Shown: positions 25,970 through 34,033 of the stretch, piece by piece
Position numbering within the stretch: the stretch's first letter is position 1
Layout: the number at the start of each line of letters is the position of its first letter
Source of the DNA: an unicellular cyanobacterium SU3
GTDB lineage: Bacteria; Cyanobacteriota; Cyanobacteriia; Cyanobacteriales; Microcystaceae
Reading direction: 5' to 3'
Assembly (NCBI GenBank): GCA_002172675.1
Contig: NETF01000202.1
Span: forward strand, 1 to 34,065
Length of the DNA stretch: 34,065 bases
Notes under the pieces: model-generated
Told to the model about the DNA's origin: nothing
The model's database searches: none
The model's input: the letters and a program-made list of their open reading frames with translations, nothing else
Position numbers and translations under genes: made by a program

Positions 25970-26002
25970 TTTTATTTTACTAAACAGTTTAGTAAAATAA
26001 AA
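25970..26002. promoter_or_regulatory. Perfect 33-bp palindromic operator for TetR
   Basis: Sixteen-base arms (25970-25985 and 25987-26002) surround a single central base, with the core ACTAAAC-A-GTTTAGT. It lies between two divergent starts, 32 bp before the monooxygenase ATG. It covers the -35 region of a tetR promoter whose extended -10 (TGATAAAAT) is at 26011-26019. It would thus repress both genes. Confidence 0.85.
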
Positions 26003-26044
26003 CCCTAACCTGATAAAATTAAGGTCATTTGATTAACTCAACAC

Positions 26045-26048
26045 GAGG
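26045..26048 (+). promoter_or_regulatory. Ribosome-binding site deciding the TetR start
   Basis: GAGG lies 7 nt before TTG 26056. An alternative TTG at 26029 has no purine-rich site at the right distance, so the shorter start is preferred. Confidence 0.55.
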
Positions 26049-26055
26049 CGTACTT

Positions 26056-26652
26056 TTGAGCAGACAAAAATCTCCTGAAAAAATTCAAGCGATTCTTGAT
26101 GGTGCAATGCAAGTCTTTGTCAGTCATGGCTATGCTGCAGCCAGTATGGATCAGATCGCTGCTACGGCTGGAGTTTCTAAGCCCACTCTCTATAACTACT
26201 TCAAAAATAAAGAAGGTTTGTTTACTGCTTTAATTGAGCAAATGGTATCAGGAGATTCAATTCACAATTTGTTAGGCGATCGCAGATTTATTGAATTACC
26301 GCTACGGGATAGCTTAAAGGAACTAGCTTATCTATTACTTGATAAATTTTCTAATGAGAAACCACTTTTTACTTTATTTCGTTTGTTGATTGGTGAATCT
26401 GGACGGTTTCCTAATTTAGCACAAACGTTTATTTGCAATATAGAGAAACCCCTTCTTGAGGAACTAACTTATTTATTTGCTAATCATTCTGATTCAAAAA
26501 CAACTGAGCCAGGGTTAACGGCACGATTTTTTCACGGCTCTATTGTGCATTATGTTATTGTTCAAGAAATTTTACACGGTCAAGAGATTTTACCTTTAGA
26601 ACGTGATTACTTTATTAATAATTTGATTAATGTACTTTTAAATAATAAATAA
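26056..26652 (+). CDS. TetR/AcrR family transcriptional regulator
   Basis: A repressor of about 198 residues from TTG 26056 (reading MSRQKSPEK). The N-terminal TetR helix-turn-helix is complete: ILDGAMQVFVSHGYAAASMD, then QIAATAGVSKPTLYNYFKNK and EGLF. The remaining about 140 residues form the helical ligand and dimer domain, ending with the TetR_C-like FFHGSIVHYVIVQE. It is divergent from the flavin monooxygenase and very probably binds the palindrome between them, controlling both. The inducer is unknown. Confidence 0.9.
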   Translation: MSRQKSPEKIQAILDGAMQVFVSHGYAAASMDQIAATAGVSKPTLYNYFKNKEGLFTALIEQMVSGDSIHNLLGDRRFIELPLRDSLKELAYLLLDKFSNEKPLFTLFRLLIGESGRFPNLAQTFICNIEKPLLEELTYLFANHSDSKTTEPGLTARFFHGSIVHYVIVQEILHGQEILPLERDYFINNLINVLLNNK

Positions 26653-26659
26653 TGATTAA

Positions 26660-26676
26660 GGTGGGCAATGCCCACC
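26660..26676. repeat. Short dispersed hairpin between tetR and ccsA
   Basis: GGTGGGCA-A-TGCCCACC is a perfect 8-bp dyad with a one-base centre, between convergent genes. It shares the GGTGGG start with the repeat at 2104-2152. It may act as a bidirectional terminator. Confidence 0.6.
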
Positions 26677-26684
26677 CGACAAAA

Positions 26685-27692
26685 TTAGAAAAACCAGCCG
26701 TAAGAATGTAAGCCTTTTCCTAATAAATTAACCCCTAAATAACATACCCAAACCACGACAAAACCACTCGCGGCTAAAAGCGCAGGTTTACGTCCTTGCC
26801 AACCTTTGGTAATGCGAGCATGAAGATAAGCAGCAAATACCAACCAAGTGATTAACGCCCAAGTTTCTTTTGGGTCCCAACTCCAATAAGATCCCCAAGC
26901 TTCATTAGCCCACACAGCACCAGCGATAATACCAATAGTAAGCAGAGGAAACCCTAAGCCAATGATACGATAACTAATATTATCAAGGGTATCAGCTAAA
27001 CTCAGGCGTTGGGGAGAAAGGGTAACGGTTTCCGTGTCAAGAGCAACGTTTTCTAAGACTGCTGTTCCTCCATTGCCGTTGCTTTGAGCTAAATTAACCG
27101 TAGGTTGTTTATGATTATTATTGAGTAATGAGCGTCCCAACTTATCCCGATAACTACCCGTTCCCACGGAACTGCCTTTAAGTTCTATGTCTTGGTTACG
27201 AGTCACTACCAAAAAGGCGATCGCTAAAACTGATCCCACCATTAAAGTAGCATAACTCAACATCATTACGCTCACGTGCATCATTAACCAGTTCGACTTT
27301 AACGCAGGAACCAGAGGGGCAGAGGTTTGCATTTCTGGAGGTAAAGACAGGGCTGCAAAGGCAGTAATTCCCATAGCGACAGGGGTTGTTACCACCCCAA
27401 CCAAGGCGCTGCAACTCATTTGTTCAGCCACTAGGTGCATAGCGGTTACACCCCAAGCTAAGAAGAATAAGGACTCATAAAGATTACTGAGAGGAAAATA
27501 ACCGGCTTCTAACCATCGGGCCCCTAATAAAGTAGCCATACATAAATTAGCCATCGCCACTCCAGTTGTCCCGAGAGTTGGCAACCAGGTTAACCTCGGA
27601 AAAGCAGCCCCTGCCCAATAAATGAGCATGGTTATAAATAATAATAGAAAGGAACTGTTATCGAGAAAATTTTGTAACGTTATTAAATCCAT
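26685..27692 (-). CDS. ccsA: Cytochrome c biogenesis protein CcsA (ResC-type, also named CcsB)
   Basis: A 335-residue polytopic membrane protein of the system II cytochrome c maturation pathway. It handles haem and, with its partner Ccs1/ResB, attaches it to apocytochromes on the lumen side. The haem-binding WWD motif is clear: [18 protein letters not shown] near the C-terminus, with conserved His residues on either side. About eight hydrophobic helices are seen, with a polar insert at about 170-225. Plastid and UniProt usage is CcsA (Ycf5), while many bacterial pipelines call the same protein CcsB. The partner gene is not in the window. It would serve cytochrome c6, cytochrome f and the cytochrome at 6399-6746. 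Confidence 0.9.
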   Translation of the reverse strand: MDLITLQNFLDNSSFLLLFITMLIYWAGAAFPRLTWLPTLGTTGVAMANLCMATLLGARWLEAGYFPLSNLYESLFFLAWGVTAMHLVAEQMSCSALVGVVTTPVAMGITAFAALSLPPEMQTSAPLVPALKSNWLMMHVSVMMLSYATLMVGSVLAIAFLVVTRNQDIELKGSSVGTGSYRDKLGRSLLNNNHKQPTVNLAQSNGNGGTAVLENVALDTETVTLSPQRLSLADTLDNISYRIIGLGFPLLTIGIIAGAVWANEAWGSYWSWDPKETWALITWLVFAAYLHARITKGWQGRKPALLAASGFVVVWVCYLGVNLLGKGLHSYGWFF

Positions 27693-27728
27693 ATTTTTGA
27701 ATTTTCCGATGAGAAGTTAATTTTTAGA

Positions 27729-28301
27729 TCAACAGTAGGTTAAAGGGACAATGACAAAATCACCTCTGATCCATCCTATTGCTTGAGATTCAAGAAATTG
27801 AACCTTGATCCAAGGGGTTCGATCTTGATCAGGTCCTGTTTGACATTCTAAAACTTTAATGCGATCCCCTACTAACCCATAACCTAAAAAATCAGAAGCA
27901 ATACTCGGCCCTTTACGAAGGTTAATGCGAGCGTTGGAGTCATTGGCCGTTAAGATAGTAATATCTGTTTTAACAAAATCACCCCTGATCCAACCGATCG
28001 CCCCTGACTTTATAAATTTTACCTTAATCCAAGGGACTCTCGGTTCATTATCTGTTCCTTTATTAAAGTCTAATAAGGTGACTTGATCCCCAGGTAAACC
28101 ATAACCCAACGAAGTTGAATTGATACTCGGTCCAGATCGTAAATTAATGCGAGAGTTGGGGTCTTTGGTTATTAGAGTTGTCTGAGTAATGGCTATTTGT
28201 GCTAACCCAGGAAACACCCCAGTTAGAGATAGAGTTAACCCAAAAAAACAACTCAACAATAATTTTGACCAAGCATTACTCATTGTCTTGTGTGTGTTCA
28301 T
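27729..28301 (-). CDS. Secreted protein with two bacterial SH3 repeats
   Basis: A 190-residue precursor with a signal peptide (about 12-35) followed by two bacterial SH3 (SH3b) domains of about 70 residues (about 40-107 and 115-185). The two copies are clearly duplicated: each has N-A/S-RINLR-GPSI, then LGYGL-GD, a PWIKV segment and AIGWIRGDFV. Such domains bind peptidoglycan peptides or serve as cell-surface adapters. No enzymatic domain is attached, so it is probably a periplasmic or envelope-associated binding module. It is divergent from pyrF-pyrE with a 73-bp spacer. Confidence 0.8.
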   Translation of the reverse strand: MNTHKTMSNAWSKLLLSCFFGLTLSLTGVFPGLAQIAITQTTLITKDPNSRINLRSGPSINSTSLGYGLPGDQVTLLDFNKGTDNEPRVPWIKVKFIKSGAIGWIRGDFVKTDITILTANDSNARINLRKGPSIASDFLGYGLVGDRIKVLECQTGPDQDRTPWIKVQFLESQAIGWIRGDFVIVPLTYC

Positions 28302-28374
28302 GATGGTTCTAGGTTACACAGGAGAAAGATGGGTCATTGTGAGGTAAAATCAGTAGTATTCTAAAGCTATTACT

Positions 28375-29820
28375 ATGAATTTTTTTGAGAAATTAACCCA
28401 ACGGATCACTAATTATCAAAGTTTCTTGATCCTTGGTCTTGATCCTAACCCAGAAATGATGCCTCAAGGCCAGAATCCCCATCAAGAGCAACAAAGTTTA
28501 ATTATTGCCTTAGAAATGTGGTTAAAATGGGTGATTGAACAAACATCGGGTGTAGTTTGTGCTTATAAACCAACGTTAGGATTTTATGAAGCATTAGGCA
28601 GTGAAGGATTAGAGTTATTGTTAAAAGTTATTGATGCTATTCCTGATGATATTCCTATCATTTTAGACGCAAAACATGGAGATATTAATACCAGTACCAT
28701 TTTTGCTAAAACCATTTTTGAACAGTGGCAAGTGGATGCAGTGACAGTCAGTCCTTATGCTGGACACGATCACGTTGCACCTTTTTTAGTTTATCCTGAT
28801 CAAGGGGTTTTTGTCCTTTGTCATACATCAAATCCTTCTGCAATTGTCTTACAAGAATATCCCACAGATGAAGCTCCTTTTTATTTACAAGTTATCAAAG
28901 AAGCAAGGACTTGGGCAACCCCAGAACAGTTATTTTTAGAAGTAGGGACGACGAATTTAGAAGTTATCAAGAAGATCCGTTCTCTTGCCCCTGAACGATT
29001 ATTGTTAATGCGTAGTATTTGGAGTAAGGGTAATGATCTTCATGAGATATTAAAAGTTGCTTTAAATCCGACAGGAGATGGTGTCTTAATTCCTGTTCCC
29101 CAAGACTGTTTGAAATCTAATAATTTACAAGAAGACGTTAAAAATCTCAACCAAGAAATTAATGAGTATCGACAAAGTATTGCTCAAACTTCGCAAAACT
29201 GTGATCTTTGGAGTCCTAATGTTTGTTTATTGAATTCTCATCCCCATCAAGATTTAATTTTACAGTTGTACGATATTGGTTGTTTATTATTTGGGGAATA
29301 TGTACAAGCGTCTGGGGCAACTTTTTCTTATTATATTGATCTCAGAAAAATCATTTCTAAACCTCAATTATTCCATCAAGTATTGAGCGCTTATGCTAAT
29401 ATTTTAAAGACCTTAAAGTTTGACAGAATTGCAGGAATTCCTTACGGCTCTTTACCCACAGCTACAGGATTATCTTTAATGTTACATCATCCGATGATTT
29501 ATCCGAGAAAAGAAGTAAAAGCACACGGAACCCGTCGTTTAATCGAAGGAAATTTTAAAGCAGGGGAAAAAGTGGTGATTGTTGATGATATTTTAATTAC
29601 AGGAAAAAGTGTTAAAGAAGGAGCCGAAAAATTAACTTCTTCGGGGTTAGTTGTCAAAGATATTGTGGTCTTTATCGATCATGAACAAGGGGTTAAAGAT
29701 AACCTGAAAATAGAAGGATACAAGGCTTATTCTGTGTTAACTATTTCTGAAATCACAGAAACGTTATACGAAGCAGGAAGACTGAATGAACAACAATATA
29801 ATAGCTTTTTTAAACATTAA
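28375..29820 (+). CDS. PyrF-PyrE fusion: OMP decarboxylase / orotate phosphoribosyltransferase
   Basis: A 481-residue bifunctional enzyme for the last two steps of UMP synthesis. Residues about 1-280 are an OMP decarboxylase of the longer subfamily, with FLILGLDPNPEMMP near the N-terminus and the catalytic LDAKHGDINTS (Lys100, Asp103). Residues about 285-481 are a complete orotate phosphoribosyltransferase with IAGIPYGSLPTATG, PMIYPRKEVKAHGT and the PRPP motif VVIVDDILITGKS (400-412). The order is the reverse of animal UMP synthase, a known inverted fusion found in cyanobacteria and kinetoplastids. It lies 73 bp before crtO on the same strand, the gap holding a short low-complexity repeat. 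Confidence 0.93.
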   Translation: MNFFEKLTQRITNYQSFLILGLDPNPEMMPQGQNPHQEQQSLIIALEMWLKWVIEQTSGVVCAYKPTLGFYEALGSEGLELLLKVIDAIPDDIPIILDAKHGDINTSTIFAKTIFEQWQVDAVTVSPYAGHDHVAPFLVYPDQGVFVLCHTSNPSAIVLQEYPTDEAPFYLQVIKEARTWATPEQLFLEVGTTNLEVIKKIRSLAPERLLLMRSIWSKGNDLHEILKVALNPTGDGVLIPVPQDCLKSNNLQEDVKNLNQEINEYRQSIAQTSQNCDLWSPNVCLLNSHPHQDLILQLYDIGCLLFGEYVQASGATFSYYIDLRKIISKPQLFHQVLSAYANILKTLKFDRIAGIPYGSLPTATGLSLMLHHPMIYPRKEVKAHGTRRLIEGNFKAGEKVVIVDDILITGKSVKEGAEKLTSSGLVVKDIVVFIDHEQGVKDNLKIEGYKAYSVLTISEITETLYEAGRLNEQQYNSFFKH

Positions 29821-29853
29821 GGCAAAAGGCAAGAGTCAAGAGGCAAGAGGGAA
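29820..29853 (+). repeat. Short low-complexity GGCAAGA repeat
   Basis: The 73-bp gap between pyrF-pyrE and crtO contains degenerate repeats of GGCAAGAG (29822-29852). Similar purine-rich heptamer repeats occur widely between cyanobacterial genes. Confidence 0.55.
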
Positions 29854-29893
29854 AAAATTGTTAAGATTAAAAACTAAATAAACAGTTAAACTC

Positions 29894-31576
29894 ATGGAAA
29901 CTTTTGATGTCATTATAATTGGTGCGGGTCATAACGGCTTAGTGTGTGCAGCTTATCTTCTCAAAGCAGGATATAAAGTATTATTACTTGAAAAGCGAGC
30001 CGTACCCGGAGGCGCAGCCACTACCGAAGAAGCGATGCCAGAACAAGCCCCAGGGTTTAAATTTAATCTTTGTGCGATCGACCACGAATTTATCCATCTA
30101 AGCCCTGTTATCGAAGAATTAGAGTTAAATCGGTTCGGTTTAGAATACCTCTATTGTGATCCCGTGGTTTTTTGTCCTCATCCTGACGGAAAATACTTTT
30201 TAGGCCATCGTTCTCTTGACCAAACTTGCGCTAATATTGCTCAATATAATCCTCAAGAAGCGCAACAGTATCGAGAATTTACCGAATATTGGCAACAGAT
30301 TGTTAATGCTCTGATTCCTATGTTTAACGCACCACCCAAGTCAATTATTGATATTGCCGGTGGTTATAACATTAATGCCCTTAAAGATGTGCTGAACGTG
30401 GTAGGAAGCCCCAATAAAGCCTTAGACTTTGTTCGTACCATGCTCACAAGTGCTGAGGATATTCTCGATGAATGGTTCACCGAACCCTGGTTAAAAGCCC
30501 CCCTAGCCCGTCTTTCTGCTGAATTAGGGCTTGCTCCGTCTCAGAAAAGTCTGGCTATTGGTGCGATGATGATGAGCTTACGGCATAACCCTGGGATGGC
30601 GCGTCCGAGAGGCGGTACAGGGGCTTTAGTTGATGCTCTGCTCAAATGTGTTAAGCATTATAATGGGGTGGTTTTGACAGAGCAAACCGTAGAGAAAGTT
30701 CTAGTGGATAATGGTAAAGCCGTTGGTGTGAGAATTGCCAATGGGAAAGAATATCGGGCAAAACATGGGGTAATTTCTAATATTGATGCAAAACGCTTGT
30801 TTTTAAATTTGGTCGATTCGGCTGACATTGACAGTGCTGATCCCAAACTTCGTCACCGTCTCGATAAACGTATCATTAATAATAACGAAAGCCTCTTAAA
30901 AATTGACTGTGCTTTATCCGAACCCCTAAAATTTGAACATCATAACCATCAAGATGATTATTTAATCGGATCTATTTTAATTGCTGATTCTGTTGAACAA
31001 GTAGAAACCGCTCACCATGAAGCAGCAAGGGGACGTATTCCGGATCACGATCCTTCAATGTATGTAGTCATGCCCACTCAGTTAGATCCATCAATGGCAC
31101 CTGATGGAAAACATACGTTATGGATCGAATTTTTTGCCCCTTATCAAATTGCTGGAGCCGAAAATACCGGGTTAAATGGGACAGGATGGACTGATACCCT
31201 TAAAAATCAAGTGGCTGACCGTGTATTAGAAAAATTAGCCGATTATTCTCCTAATTTAAAACATTCAGTGATCGCCCGTCGGGTAGAAAGTCCCGCAGAG
31301 TTAGGGGAAAGATTGGGAGCTTATCGGGGTAACTATTATCATGTAGATATGTCCCTAGAACAAATGGTATTTTTACGCCCGTTACCAGAAATTGCTAATT
31401 ATCAAACCCCCATTAAAGGCTTATTTCTCACTGGTGCCGGAACCCATCCAGGGGGATCAATTTCGGGAATGCCTGGCCGTAACTGCGCCCGTGTATTTTT
31501 AAAGTCACAGAAAGGTATATCGAAAGTCTTGGAAGCCTTGGGTCAGTTTGTTGCGGCGATCGTACCGAATTTTTAA
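29894..31576 (+). CDS. crtO: Beta-carotene ketolase, CrtO type
   Basis: CrtO introduces a 4-keto group into beta-carotene to make echinenone, the chromophore precursor for orange carotenoid protein. It is a phytoene-desaturase-like flavoprotein, unrelated to CrtW. The 560-residue protein starts with the FAD-binding fold FDVIIIGAGHNGLVCAAYLL, then EKRAVPGGAATTEE and CAIDHEFIHLSPV. The C-terminal FLTGAGTHPGGSISGMPGRN completes the cofactor fold. It closely resembles the characterised Synechocystis enzyme along its whole length, with 18 extra residues or so. A saccharopine-dehydrogenase-like gene follows 39 bp later in the same direction. Confidence 0.93.
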   Translation: METFDVIIIGAGHNGLVCAAYLLKAGYKVLLLEKRAVPGGAATTEEAMPEQAPGFKFNLCAIDHEFIHLSPVIEELELNRFGLEYLYCDPVVFCPHPDGKYFLGHRSLDQTCANIAQYNPQEAQQYREFTEYWQQIVNALIPMFNAPPKSIIDIAGGYNINALKDVLNVVGSPNKALDFVRTMLTSAEDILDEWFTEPWLKAPLARLSAELGLAPSQKSLAIGAMMMSLRHNPGMARPRGGTGALVDALLKCVKHYNGVVLTEQTVEKVLVDNGKAVGVRIANGKEYRAKHGVISNIDAKRLFLNLVDSADIDSADPKLRHRLDKRIINNNESLLKIDCALSEPLKFEHHNHQDDYLIGSILIADSVEQVETAHHEAARGRIPDHDPSMYVVMPTQLDPSMAPDGKHTLWIEFFAPYQIAGAENTGLNGTGWTDTLKNQVADRVLEKLADYSPNLKHSVIARRVESPAELGERLGAYRGNYYHVDMSLEQMVFLRPLPEIANYQTPIKGLFLTGAGTHPGGSISGMPGRNCARVFLKSQKGISKVLEALGQFVAAIVPNF

Positions 31577-31615
31577 AGAAATTTTCTCTTTTTTTGTTGA
31601 TCTCAATGAGAAATC

Positions 31616-32737
31616 ATGCAACGAGTATTGATTATTGGTGGTTGTGGACGCATTGGCAGCAGTATTGCCCAAGATATTATTAATCATACTGAGGCTGAAG
31701 TTACCATCACCGGACGTAACCCCCAACTGGGGATGACGGCCCTAGAACGTTTTAAGGATAAGGTACAGTTTCAAGTTTTGGACTTATCTGACTTACCACA
31801 GGTTAAAACAGCCGTCTCTAAAGCGGATGTGGTGGTTCATTCTGCTGGGCCGTTTCATTATCGAGACGCTGATGTGTTACGCATTTGTATTGAGGAAGGG
31901 GTTAATTATGTAGATGTTAGTGATCAACGGAGTTTTACCCTTAAAGCTTTAGGGCAACATTCAGCAGCCAAAACTGCAGGAGTGACGGCGATTATCAATA
32001 CTGGGGTTTTTCCTGGTATTTCTAACAGTATGGTACGTCAAGGGGTAGAAGCCTTAGAGAAGGCTGATGAAATTAAATTAAGTTATATTGTGGCTGGTTC
32101 CGGTGGTGCAGGGGTTACGGTAATGCGGACGACTTTTATCGGCATACAACAACCCTTTGAAGCGTGGATTAATAACCGTTGGCAAACCATTAAACCTTAT
32201 ACGGGACGAGAATGTTTAAATTTTGGCCAACCCTACGGAAAGGCTCATGTTTACTGGTACGATATGCCAGAAACCACTACCCTACAAGATACATTTTCCG
32301 TTAACAGTGTCATTACAAAGTTTGGATCGGTACCTGATTTTTATAATTATGCCACTTGGATGATGGCGCATGGTTTGCCTGAGACGGTACTAAAAAGTCC
32401 GAAAACAGTGGAATTTTTAGCACAAGTAAGTCATGTGATGACGGATGTGAGCGATCGCTTTACGGGAACAGGGGTGGCTATGCGCTGTGATGTTAAAGGT
32501 CATTGCTCAGGTGATAAAGCCCATTATATCAGTACCTTCAGCCATGAAAGTGCTTCGGTGGCTGCTGGTATGGGAACGGGTAGCATTGTTGAGTTATTAC
32601 TTAAGGGGGAATTGGTTCAACCTGGGGTGCATCCTGTTGAGCAAGTGTTATCAACGGAATTATTTCAATCTATTTTAGAAAGTCGTCAGTTAAGCATTGA
32701 AGAAACGATTAATTTTCTTCAGGAGAGGGAACAGTGA
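31616..32737 (+). CDS. Saccharopine dehydrogenase-like NAD(P)-binding protein
   Basis: A 373-residue protein whose first about 130 residues are a Rossmann domain: RVLIIGGCGRIGSSIAQDI, VTITGRNPQ, VVVHSAGPFHYRDADVLRIC, NYVDVSDQRSF. The C-terminal part fits the saccharopine dehydrogenase/Lys9-like superfamily, which in cyanobacteria does not make lysine by that route, so the true substrate is unknown. It is 39 bp after crtO in the same direction and probably co-transcribed. A role in carotenoid or isoprenoid conversion is suggested only by that linkage. Intact. Confidence 0.82.
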   Translation: MQRVLIIGGCGRIGSSIAQDIINHTEAEVTITGRNPQLGMTALERFKDKVQFQVLDLSDLPQVKTAVSKADVVVHSAGPFHYRDADVLRICIEEGVNYVDVSDQRSFTLKALGQHSAAKTAGVTAIINTGVFPGISNSMVRQGVEALEKADEIKLSYIVAGSGGAGVTVMRTTFIGIQQPFEAWINNRWQTIKPYTGRECLNFGQPYGKAHVYWYDMPETTTLQDTFSVNSVITKFGSVPDFYNYATWMMAHGLPETVLKSPKTVEFLAQVSHVMTDVSDRFTGTGVAMRCDVKGHCSGDKAHYISTFSHESASVAAGMGTGSIVELLLKGELVQPGVHPVEQVLSTELFQSILESRQLSIEETINFLQEREQ

Positions 32738-32799
32738 GGGTTGATATTCGTGAGAAAAAAAGCACTTTTTGTAGAAGTCGCCTTAGTTATTAAGTAAAG

Positions 32800-33072
32800 A
32801 TGAAAACAGATACTATTTTTTACCGTCTCTTTCAATCTTTTCCCTCGATTTTCTTTGAATTGATTCAACTTCCTGTAACCGAAACAGATAACTATTCTTT
32901 TGACTCGGTAGAGGTTAAGCAATTATCCTTTCGCATTGATGGGGTATTCTTACCCGAAAATAACAATCCTGATACACCGATTTACTTTTGTGAGGTACAG
33001 TTTCAAAAAGACGATAACTTTTACAGTCGCTTTTTCGCAGAAATCTTCTTATATCTGAGTAAAACTAATTTA
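32800..33072 (+). pseudogene. DUF2887 (Rpn/PD-(D/E)xK-like) protein cut by a group II intron
   Basis: The first about 91 residues of a DUF2887 family protein: MKTDTIFYRLFQSFPSIFFE, YSFDSVEVKQLSFRIDGVFL, then the nuclease-like FCEVQFQKDDNFYSRFFAEI. These families are related to recombination-promoting nucleases and are abundant in cyanobacteria; full length is about 250-290 residues. The match ends at LYLSKTN, exactly where the 3' end of an antisense group II intron begins (about 33073). The frame then runs into intron sequence and stops at 33118. The rest of the gene is not found before the window ends. Confidence 0.82.
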
Positions 33073-33079
33073 GTAAAGT

Positions 33080-33105
33080 CAGTGAAGAGGTTGCCCTCTC
33101 CACTG
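33080..33105 (-). ncRNA. Group II intron domain VI
   Basis: Eleven-base arms (33095-33105 and 33080-33090) with one G-T pair and a GCAA loop directly follow domain V. The intron ends about 7 nt later. The branch-point A is not assigned with certainty. Confidence 0.75.
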
Positions 33106-33111
33106 CTCTCC

Positions 33112-33146
33112 AAAACGTAGCGTGATAGTTTCCCATCACTACGCTC
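33112..33146 (-). ncRNA. Group II intron domain V
   Basis: A 35-nt hairpin on the minus strand. The basal stem starts GAGC (the catalytic AGC triad) and pairs with CTACGTTTT. A two-base CG bulge sits on the 3' strand. The upper 6-bp stem (TGATGG/CTATCA) is closed by a GAAA tetraloop. Every hallmark of domain V is present. Confidence 0.88.
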
Positions 33147-33168
33147 CTCGTTACAGAAGCTATTGTCC

Positions 33169-33945
33169 TTAGTACATCAGGATTAGAGTATCGTTGACCC
33201 ACTTGTAATTGTCTGGGATTGGCCATAGGCTGTTACCAGAAATTTTATGTTTATTAAGTGAGCCATCTCTTCTTGTCTTTTCATCATGGCAATGCCTATG
33301 AAGTAGTTGGAGGTTTTCTATACCCCTTGAGCCACCTAATTTAAGGGGTTTTTTGTGGTCTGTCTCCATGATGTCTCCATATTTGAAAATCAGTCCGCAA
33401 TGAGTACATTTCCCTTTTTGTCGTTTTAGCAGATTTGCTGCACGTTTTGACATATCTGGGTTACGTCCCATTCTTGTACTCCAGTAGATACTATTGCCGT
33501 CGTATGGGCTGGCAGTTCCTTTGACCTTGATGTGTCTGGTGATAGGTGTTTCAAAGTGAGAAATTAGAGGGAGTAAATTTTCACTCTTTATTCTTATTGA
33601 AAATCGCCAGGTATTGTTCCCAATTGTATGAAAATACTTCTTGGCAACAAATTTTTTGCTTTTTTTTGGGTGTCTTCTGATATCCCATTTCATGAGCTTC
33701 CAGTAAAGTATAGAGTCTAATTTATTGAACACTTCCTTTGCTACCGATGTTGAGTAATAGTTGCACCATCCTTTGATAATAGGATTTAAGGATTTAATCA
33801 GAAATTCCTGTTTTTGTCCTTTGTGTTTATCTATTACTTTACACAGTTTTTGGTAATGTTCCCTTATCTTTTCTTTACTGGGTTTTATGAGGGTTTTAAA
33901 ACCTAATAATTTGCCATTGATCTTTCCCGATTGGTATTTATAGCA
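33169..33945 (-). pseudogene. Group II intron-encoded protein, maturase X and HNH domains
   Basis: An open frame of about 259 codons without its own start. It begins KYQSGKINGKLLGFKTLIKP, then the maturase (domain X) sequence SKEKIREHYQKL, IIKGWCNYYS and LDSILYWKLMKWDIRRHPKK. The C-terminal HNH endonuclease is complete: CTHCGLIFKYGDIMETDH, then LQLLHRHCHDEKT with four zinc-binding Cys/His pairs. The reverse transcriptase (YADD) part is absent because the sequence is lost upstream of 33945. A GTG at 33732 could start a 187-residue fragment, but nothing supports translation. Confidence 0.85.
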
Positions 33946-34001
33946 CTACGCATTTTGGTTAGGACGTTTTTATAATAGAAAGGAAGTCATCAAGTGATCA
34001 G

Positions 34002-34033
34002 GCGGTCTCGCTCCGCGAGTGCGGCTGCACCGC
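34002..34033. repeat. GC-rich short palindromic repeat
   Basis: GCGGT (34002-34006) pairs with ACCGC (34029-34033), enclosing CTCGC-TCC-GCGAG (34007-34019). It is strikingly GC-rich against the AT-rich surroundings and typical of dispersed cyanobacterial repeats. The window ends 32 bp later. Confidence 0.6.

Larger units (their letters stand above)
33073..33945 (-). mobile_element. Group II intron remnant, 3' part
   Basis: On the minus strand, in order: the C-terminal third of an intron-encoded protein, then domain V, domain VI and a 3' end in AC (33074-33073). The 5' ribozyme domains and the reverse transcriptase are missing: the protein frame breaks at about 33945 and the remaining 120 bp contain no intron-like sequence. 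It is inserted antisense in the DUF2887 gene, so it could not have been spliced from that mRNA. Confidence 0.82.
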
